This document shows, piece by piece, positions 58,485 through 64,000 of a stretch of DNA of 64,000 bases (its first letter is position 1; every line of letters begins with the position of its first letter). The notes below the pieces were generated by a model that had not been told where the DNA came from, made no database searches, and saw only the letters and a list, made by a program, of their open reading frames with translations. The DNA comes from Paraburkholderia caledonica NBRC 102488. GTDB lineage: Bacteria; Pseudomonadota; Gammaproteobacteria; Burkholderiales; Burkholderiaceae. The translations under genes were made by a program, and so were the position numbers. The DNA is taken from the NCBI RefSeq assembly GCF_000685095.1, contig NZ_BAYE01000002.1, positions 1 through 64,000 of the forward strand, in the 5' to 3' direction.

Positions 58485-59336
58485 TTAAAGTCTGAATCGT
58501 TGCCGCAGCGTGGTTGCGAGGAGTTCCATTGCCTCCGTTGTGCGGCCCCTATCGCCGCGCATCAGGACCACGTCGTGGTCTTCAATCTGCGGCAGGCCGT
58601 CGAGCACCCGCATATCGGCGCTGACCCGTGCACGGTCGAGAAGCGTCACGGCCAGACCGGATTCGACACAAGCCTTGATCACCTGTGTCGACCCGCTATC
58701 AAGGATCACCCGCCACTTCCGTCCTGCTGACTGCAGTGAGCCCGTCATCGCTGCACGATAAGGACACGGCTCCGCATAAAGCGCCAATGGAAGCGGACGG
58801 GTGTCGTCGACCACATAGCTCGGGCTGCCGACCCAAACCGGCGTTGTCACGGTCAGTACATCCGCAGACCTGCTTTCCTTTGCTGGCTGAACGACTATCG
58901 CCAGATCGAGCTTGCCGCGACTGATCTGATCGCGAAGCTTGAAGCTCGGAGCAGTCTTGACTTCGAGAACCACGTTGGGCCAACTGGTCGCGAAGCCCGG
59001 CAAGATATCGCGGATCACATGCGCAGCGTATTCATCCGGTATGCCGAATATGACCCGGCCGGCCAGTCTCTTTCCTTTGATGTCTTCGACAACGCGATCG
59101 TGCGCCGCAAGCACCTCGCCCGTACTGGACAGAAGCCGCTTGCCGAGCGCCGTCAACGTGACCGACTGATTGTCCCGCTCGAGGAGCCTCCCGCCCGCGA
59201 TAGCCTCGAGGCGCTGGATCTGGATGCTCACGGCCGCGGGGCTCCTGTTGACCAGCTCTGCCGCCGCGCGGAAGCGTCCTAGCCGGGCGACAGCGTGAAA
59301 TGTGCGCAGCAGATCGATGTCGAGAACGGTGGTCAT
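58485..59336 (-). CDS. LysR-family regulator of the adjacent exporter
   Basis: 283 residues. HTH: IDLLRTFHAVARLGRFRAAA, ELVNRSPAAVSIQIQRLEAI, then the effector domain (about 90-283; VIFGIPDEYAAHVIRDILPG). Divergent from a DMT exporter with 74 bases between. A TTTAAC-TTC-GTTAAA palindrome lies right before its start, fitting self-repression and control of the exporter. Confidence 0.9.
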   Translation of the reverse strand: MTTVLDIDLLRTFHAVARLGRFRAAAELVNRSPAAVSIQIQRLEAIAGGRLLERDNQSVTLTALGKRLLSSTGEVLAAHDRVVEDIKGKRLAGRVIFGIPDEYAAHVIRDILPGFATSWPNVVLEVKTAPSFKLRDQISRGKLDLAIVVQPAKESRSADVLTVTTPVWVGSPSYVVDDTRPLPLALYAEPCPYRAAMTGSLQSAGRKWRVILDSGSTQVIKACVESGLAVTLLDRARVSADMRVLDGLPQIEDHDVVLMRGDRGRTTEAMELLATTLRQRFRL

Positions 59337-59338
59337 GG

Positions 59339-59353
59339 TTTAACTTCGTTAAA
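59339..59353. promoter_or_regulatory. LysR-type palindrome TTTAAC-N3-GTTAAA
   Basis: Perfect 6-base arms (59339-59344 and 59348-59353) in the gap between the LysR and exporter genes, two bases before the LysR start. The T-N11-A shape of LysR sites fits inside. Likely operator; not tested. Confidence 0.65.
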
Positions 59354-59410
59354 TGACTGAGTCAGTATATTTCAATTTTCGAATCTATCCCGGCAGACTA
59401 ATCTGCATGA

Positions 59411-60367
59411 ATGGAGAGCACATCGACACACAATCCAAGCTTGCCCCCCGATTCGCGCGGCGCGAACCGCGTGCCGCTGCCCATACTCGAGGCGGGTATG
59501 GTCCTGACGTGGAGTTCCGGCTTTGTCGGAATGCGGTTCTCCGCAGATTACGCTCCAGTACTTCTGGTGCTGCTGTGGCGGTTCATAACACTTTCGGTCT
59601 GTCTTTTTCCCTTCGTCGCTCGCGAGATTCGGAGAACGCCTTTGCCCGTATTGATCCGGCAGTCGATCATCGGGGTATTCGCGACGGCGGGTTATCTCGC
59701 CGGGGTCGCGCGAGGAATCGAGCTCGGTGTTCCGACCGGTCTCGCCGCCCTCATTGCAGACCTGCTACCAGTGGGCGTAGTGATCATTTCGACCTGCGTC
59801 TTCCGTGAGCGCAGCCCGAAGAGTGTGTGGGCCGGATTGGCGCTTGGCCTTGCGGGGATGCTGATTGTCTGTCGCGACGCGGTCACGCTCGGAACAGCGC
59901 CGGCATGGGCATACGCTCTACCGGTTGCAGGTATGGTTTCACTCGCAGCGGCTACGGTTTGGCAGCAACGATCAACGGCTCGCGCGGGAAGTTTGAGTCC
60001 GCTGGGCATGCTTTGGCTGCAAAGCGTTGTCTCCTGCCCGGTCTTTCTATGGCTGCAGGCATCGCACGGCAACGTCATGCCGATCGCAACCGTGGGGTTT
60101 GCCGCCAGCGTCGCCTGGACTGCCATTCTGGCGACGCTTGGCGGATGGGGGCTTTACTGGACGTGTCTACGGCGCTCCTCGTCTGCTCGTGTCACGAGCG
60201 TACTCTTTCTGAGTCCTCCGATCACCCTGATCTGGGCATGGGCGATGTTTCGCGAGCCACTGTCATGGCCCATGGCCATCGGAACGGGGATTTCCGGCCT
60301 TGGAGTCCTGCTCGTTGTGCGACGCGACCGTGCCGAAGGCAGACGGTTCGACGACAGACTTCGGTGA
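59411..60367 (+). CDS. EamA/DMT-family exporter
   Basis: 318 residues and ten expected helices in two EamA repeats (about 30-155 and 165-300). It starts in the first with LEAGMVLTWSSGFVGMRFSA and has LVVLLWRFITLSVCLFPF, FATAGYLAGVARGIELGVPT. DMT proteins export amino acids or metabolites. Controlled by the divergent LysR gene by layout. ATG 59411 chosen; an upstream ATG at 59407 is out of frame. Confidence 0.88.
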   Translation: MESTSTHNPSLPPDSRGANRVPLPILEAGMVLTWSSGFVGMRFSADYAPVLLVLLWRFITLSVCLFPFVAREIRRTPLPVLIRQSIIGVFATAGYLAGVARGIELGVPTGLAALIADLLPVGVVIISTCVFRERSPKSVWAGLALGLAGMLIVCRDAVTLGTAPAWAYALPVAGMVSLAAATVWQQRSTARAGSLSPLGMLWLQSVVSCPVFLWLQASHGNVMPIATVGFAASVAWTAILATLGGWGLYWTCLRRSSSARVTSVLFLSPPITLIWAWAMFREPLSWPMAIGTGISGLGVLLVVRRDRAEGRRFDDRLR

Positions 60368-60447
60368 GCCGAACGATTGCAGCCGCGCCGGCCACGCTTC
60401 GGGTTGTATCGATTGCGACCAGTACAGCGCGAACCCAACGCCGTTCG

Positions 60448-61149
60448 CTAGGCCGCGAAGAGACGGCGATGCACGTTGCGCAAATGCGCCCGCATCGCGG
60501 TCTTCGCGGCGCGTGCATCGCGATTGAGAATGGCCTCGCCTATCCTGCGGTGATCCGCGTTCATCGCCAGCGTAATCTGCTTGTCGGCGTAAAAGGCTTC
60601 GAGGTGCGTGAACACGGGGCTATAGCGCTTGTCCCATAGCATTGTCATCACCTCGGTGAGTAGCGGGTTGCCAGTCATCTCGCTGATGAGAAGATGGAAG
60701 CGCCTGTCTTCTTCGAGAAACGCGGCGTCATTCACCGACTGCGCCTCCAGATTGCCGATGATGCGTGTGAGCAAGCGCCGATGCTTGCCGGTGCCGTTCT
60801 TTGCCGCAAGCGCCGCGATCTCGCCTTCTATCATCGCGCGTGCGGAAAGCAGATCGGCAACGCTGAACGCTGCGTCTTGCACGGGCGCCTGCTCGCGTGA
60901 CGCGTCGAGCTGTCGCACGAAAACGCCGGTACCCGTGCGTATCTCCACTCGCCCCGCGATTTCGAGCGCAATCAATGCCTCGCGCACGGAAGAACGCCCC
61001 ACGCCGAGCTGCCGGGCCAAATCCCGTTCGGCAGGCAACGCCTGTCCCGGCTCGTAAGTTCCGTCTTCGATGAGCCCGATGATCAGGCTCGAGATTCTCT
61101 GATACAGACGCTCGGGTTTGAGAGTGGGCAGGTCCATTGGCAGGTTCAT
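60448..61149 (-). CDS. GntR/FadR-type regulator of the ABC importer
   Basis: 233 residues. Winged helix: RLYQRISSLIIGLIEDGTYE, GQALPAERDLARQLGVGRSS-VREALIALE, EIRTGTGVFV. FCD domain (about 90-230) with metal ligands in RRFHLLISEMTGNP and HRRIGEAILNRD. Divergent from the sugar ABC genes; two operator-like sites follow the importer promoter at 61204. I infer repression relieved by a sugar acid or a related metabolite. Start at 61149; ATG 61137 also possible. Confidence 0.9.
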   Translation of the reverse strand: MNLPMDLPTLKPERLYQRISSLIIGLIEDGTYEPGQALPAERDLARQLGVGRSSVREALIALEIAGRVEIRTGTGVFVRQLDASREQAPVQDAAFSVADLLSARAMIEGEIAALAAKNGTGKHRRLLTRIIGNLEAQSVNDAAFLEEDRRFHLLISEMTGNPLLTEVMTMLWDKRYSPVFTHLEAFYADKQITLAMNADHRRIGEAILNRDARAAKTAMRAHLRNVHRRLFAA

Positions 61150-61180
61150 TCGCGCTCCTCTACCCGTTTCGTTGATCGAA

Positions 61181-61253
61181 TTGCATCACTCAAAGACAGT
61201 CGCTATACTGCCTCGGCGGTCCGGTGGCCTGACCACTCGTATGGCCTGACCGC
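61181..61253 (+). promoter_or_regulatory. importer promoter with two GntR-type operators
   Basis: TTGCAT (61181) - 17 bases - TATACT (61204) is a near-consensus sigma-70 promoter facing the importer. Directly after it lie GTGG-N5-CCAC (61224-61236) and a second TGGCCTGACC (61242-61251), both holding TGGCCTGACC, 17 bases apart. Such sites over the start point would let the divergent GntR protein block transcription. Confidence 0.75.
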
Positions 61254-61542
61254 AATGAAATTGAAGGCAGTCCCTGGAAGCAACCGTTTGAAAGCATAGC
61301 ATCGGCGATTTCGCGGATGCGCTCAAAAAAGGCGTGCTCATGACGATGTCATTTCAGTGCTTCAGCACCGGCGCTTGCCGCCTTGCCCGCATGCGGTCCG
61401 CTCGCGTCACGCGTGTACCCGCCTCTTCCCGCTTTTCGTCCACCTTTCAATCAGCGCCGCCTTCAAGGCCCTTGCGCGCGCATTGAATCGACGAAGCCGA
61501 CCCGAGCAGTCCGAGCAGTCAGCACAACAACAAGGAGACATC

Positions 61543-62580
61543 ATGTTCCGCTCAGCAAAGCAGGCGACGATGACGCTCGCCGCAGCGTCATGCATGTTCG
61601 CGGGCGCAGTGCACGCGCAAGTCGCCACCGGCGATACGTCGCAAAAGAAGATCGCGCTGTCGAATAGCTTCGCGGGCAACTCCTGGCGGCAGTCGATGTT
61701 GAAGAGCTGGAACGCGGTCTCGCAACAGGCCGTTGCGGACAAGAAAATCGGCGCGGCTCCCGCATTTACCACTGCCGAAAACCAGGTGACGGAGCAGGCG
61801 CAGCAGGTGCAGAACCTGATCCTGCAAGGCTATAACGCGATCGTCATCGACGCAGTGTCGCCAACCGCGCTCAACGGCACCATCAAGAAGGCTTGCGCAG
61901 CGGGTGTGGTCGTCGTGTCTTTCGACGGTATCGTCGACGAGCCGTGTGCGTATCGAGTGAACTTCGATTTCAAGGGCTGGGCTGAGCAGGGTGTGGACTA
62001 TCTCGCGCAACGGCTGAACGGCAAGGGGAACATTCTCGAAGTGCGGGGCGTGGCGGGCATTTCCGTCGACAACCTCATGCATGAAGGTGTGCTCGATGCG
62101 ATGAAAAAGCATCCGGGCATGAAGCTCGTGGGATCGGTGAACGGCGACTGGACGCAATCGGTCGCGCAAAAAGCCGTTGCGGGCATCTTGCCGACGCTGC
62201 CGCAAGTCGATGGTGTCGCGACAGAGGGCGAGATGTCGTTCGGCATCGCGCAGGCTTTCAAGGCCGCCAATCGCACCACGCCGCCGATGATCATTGGCAG
62301 CACGTATCCCGAACTCAACTGGTGGAACGAGCAGACGAAGAGCGGCTATCAGTCGCGGTCGCTGTCCAATCCGCCAGGCGCCGTCACATTCGCGTTCTGG
62401 GTCGCGCAGCAGGTTCTCGCAGGAAAGAAAATCCCGAAGGACGTGACCATCAACGTGCCGCTGCTCGAAATTTCGCAGCAGGAGTTGCCGGCAAAGCTGG
62501 CGGCGACACCGCCGGGCGGCATCTGCGACGTCACCTATACGCTGCCTCAGACGGTCGCGCTTCTGGACAAGAAGAAATAA
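61543..62580 (+). CDS. ABC sugar-binding protein, RbsB-like
   Basis: 345 residues from ATG 61543 (AAGGAGACATC upstream). Signal peptide MFRSAKQATMTLAAASCMFA-GAVHA, then the type I binding fold: KKIALSNSFAGNSWRQSMLK, QNLILQGYNAIVIDAVSPTA, VSFDGIVDEPCAYRVNFDFK, NGKGNILEVRGVAG. The cluster-B sugar family (ribose, xylose, inositol and related). The exact ligand is unknown. ATPase gene follows 39 bases later. Confidence 0.9.
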   Translation: MFRSAKQATMTLAAASCMFAGAVHAQVATGDTSQKKIALSNSFAGNSWRQSMLKSWNAVSQQAVADKKIGAAPAFTTAENQVTEQAQQVQNLILQGYNAIVIDAVSPTALNGTIKKACAAGVVVVSFDGIVDEPCAYRVNFDFKGWAEQGVDYLAQRLNGKGNILEVRGVAGISVDNLMHEGVLDAMKKHPGMKLVGSVNGDWTQSVAQKAVAGILPTLPQVDGVATEGEMSFGIAQAFKAANRTTPPMIIGSTYPELNWWNEQTKSGYQSRSLSNPPGAVTFAFWVAQQVLAGKKIPKDVTINVPLLEISQQELPAKLAATPPGGICDVTYTLPQTVALLDKKK

Positions 62581-62619
62581 ATCTTTGAATCGAAGTATCG
62601 CCACGCATGGAGCATGTGA

Positions 62620-64000
62620 ATGGGCGGAACAGGAGACACGATTGCCCGACGTGAGGCGCTGATTCGCTTCGAAGGCATTGGTAAGAACTTCGGGCGCGTG
62701 CGCGCGCTCAACGACATAGACTTCACCTTCATGCAGGGCGAATGCGTCGGCATCGCCGGACATAACGGCGCGGGAAAATCCACGCTGACGGCCGTGCTGG
62801 CGGGCGTCCATGCCCCGACGCAAGGGCGCATCGAAGTCGAAGGCAAAGACGCGCCGCATTACGACGCCAACGCCGCACGCGATGCCGGCGTACGCTGCGT
62901 GTTTCAGGAGTTGTCGCTATGCGCAAACCTGACGGTCGCCGAGAACATGTGCATCGTGCATCCGCAACTGCGTGGGCGCGGATGGCGCCGCACGGCCACG
63001 AAGCTGATGCGCGAGAAGCTCGATGAGATCTTCCCGCACAACGGGTTGAAGGGCAACGAACTGGTCTCCGACCTCACGCTGACGCAACAGCAGATGGTCG
63101 AGATCGCGCGCGGCTTTACCGTCACCGACACGCCCGTGCGTCTCGTGATTCTCGACGAGCCGACGTCATCGCTCGATGCGCATACCGCCGAACAGTTGCT
63201 CGCGTTCGTGCGCAAGGCGGCGGCAAGCGGCGTCACTTGCCTGCTCATCACGCATATGCTCGGCGAGATCGAGCGCGTGGCCGACCGCGTGATGGTAATG
63301 CGTGACGGCAGCATCGTCAGCGTGCTTTCGCGTGAACAGTCGAGCCGCGAGTCGATCATCCAGGCGATGGGGCAGCATCTCGAAGCCGACAAGGCGTCTG
63401 TCGTAACTCGCGTCCAGGCGGATCGCGGACGGGAGCGGCACTTCATATGGAACGTCGGCGCAAAGCGCCATACGTCGATTGAAGCGTCGCGCGGTGAAGT
63501 GATCGGCTTTGCGGGACTGGCGGGTCAGGGGCAAACCGAGGCGCTTATTGCGATCTACGAAGCCGCGACGAGGCGCGGAGCGAGCCGCGCGAAAGTGGCT
63601 TTCGTCGCCGGCGATCGCGGGCGCGACGGCGTCTTCCCGATCTGGTCCATCGCTCAGAATCTCGACTTGCGCTGGCTCGCAGGCGGTGCGCCGCGCAAGC
63701 GCGGTCTCGTCGATTTCGCGGCGGCGCGGGCCATCGTCGAGGAGTGGCGCGCGAAGATCGGCATACGCGGCGCGGCGATGAGCGCGGGTATTCTGTCGCT
63801 CTCGGGCGGCAATCAGCAAAAGGTACTCTTCGCGCGCGCGCTTGCATCGGACGCGGATCTGATCCTGATGGACGATCCCACGCGCGGCGTCGATGTCGGC
63901 ACCAAGCGCGATATCTATCAACTGGTTCACGACGAAGCCGCGAAGGGCCGCACGTTCATCTGGTACACCACGGAAAACGAGGAGTTGTCGCACTGCGACC
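62620..64000 (+). CDS. ABC sugar-import ATPase (RbsA-like), cut by window end
   Basis: An open frame from ATG 62620 to the last base, at least 460 codons, with two ATPase halves as in RbsA/XylG. First half: Walker A AGHNGAGKST, Q-loop FQELSLCANLTV, ABC motif LTQQQMVEIARG, Walker B LVILDEPTSSLD, His ITHMLGEIERVA. Second half: degenerate Walker A region GFAGLAGQGQTE, normal signature LSGGNQQKVLFARAL, and LILMDDPTRGVDVGTKRDI. The start of the frame has IRFEGIGKNFGRVRALNDID. The membrane permease gene should come after the window. Confidence 0.92.
   Translation, partial: MGGTGDTIARREALIRFEGIGKNFGRVRALNDIDFTFMQGECVGIAGHNGAGKSTLTAVLAGVHAPTQGRIEVEGKDAPHYDANAARDAGVRCVFQELSLCANLTVAENMCIVHPQLRGRGWRRTATKLMREKLDEIFPHNGLKGNELVSDLTLTQQQMVEIARGFTVTDTPVRLVILDEPTSSLDAHTAEQLLAFVRKAAASGVTCLLITHMLGEIERVADRVMVMRDGSIVSVLSREQSSRESIIQAMGQHLEADKASVVTRVQADRGRERHFIWNVGAKRHTSIEASRGEVIGFAGLAGQGQTEALIAIYEAATRRGASRAKVAFVAGDRGRDGVFPIWSIAQNLDLRWLAGGAPRKRGLVDFAAARAIVEEWRAKIGIRGAAMSAGILSLSGGNQQKVLFARALASDADLILMDDPTRGVDVGTKRDIYQLVHDEAAKGRTFIWYTTENEELSHCD

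Noticed and set aside
61588-62859. 423-codon minus-strand frame
   Set aside because: Antisense shadow of the sugar-binding protein and ATPase genes; Arg/His-rich composition without motif.
1-64000. rRNA, tRNA, replication origin or phage genes
   Set aside because: I looked for conserved rRNA and tRNA blocks, dnaA or repA-like proteins and capsid or tail genes and found none.

Overview
The window looks like a Burkholderiaceae genome, most likely Paraburkholderia, Caballeronia or a close relative. This rests on the high GC content and codon use, on many small secreted proteins typical of that group, and on the mix of IlvD-type sugar-acid catabolism, paired c-di-GMP enzymes and many one-component regulators. 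The genus is an inference from protein style; no rRNA, tRNA or replication gene is present to settle it.

The left part (about 1-26.8 kb) is loose, accessory and partly decayed. It opens with a cut-off IS30-type transposase. Next comes a LigD-type DNA ligase whose polymerase domain breaks off and runs out of frame into a piece of imuA. Two more imuA pieces lie near 12.8 and 22.4 kb, and a consensus-like LexA/SOS box lies at 2884-2899. Other damaged genes are a frameshifted phoU, a FadR-type regulator with a stop codon and a frameshift, a response regulator with an in-frame stop, a decayed second copy of a small HTH protein, and a decayed secreted protein. Intact genes include a secreted phosphoesterase, an Hfq-like protein, a cold-shock protein, a hybrid sensor kinase, an H-NS-like protein, a TetR/SDR pair with clear operators, and many small envelope or unknown proteins. 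A 220-bp direct repeat occurs at 3693-3913 and again at 17617-17836. The second copy sits directly in front of a short (probably truncated) large-serine-recombinase gene, so about 13.9 kb lies between the copies.

From about 26.8 kb the gene density rises. A sugar-acid module (FAH-family dehydratase/hydrolase, IlvD/Edd dehydratase, LacI regulator, divergent MFS importer) carries three copies of one operator, TGTTAYCGRTAACA. It resembles the two dehydration steps of a Weimberg-type pentonate route. Three c-di-GMP genes follow (EAL; PAS-GGDEF-EAL; membrane GGDEF), then a glycogen-debranching-type glucosidase, an alpha/beta hydrolase, a second-type MreB, a carboxylesterase, a DHA2 exporter, glutaminase, an NmrA-like reductase, glmS, and a DMFase-beta-like protein.

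The right end (53.9-64 kb) holds two AraC-type regulators, a Wzx-type flippase and a family 2 glycosyltransferase, which form a small surface-polysaccharide group. A divergent LysR/DMT exporter pair follows. Last is a GntR regulator divergent from a ribose-type ABC importer (binding protein and ATPase; the ATPase runs off the window), with a good promoter and two operator-like sites between them.
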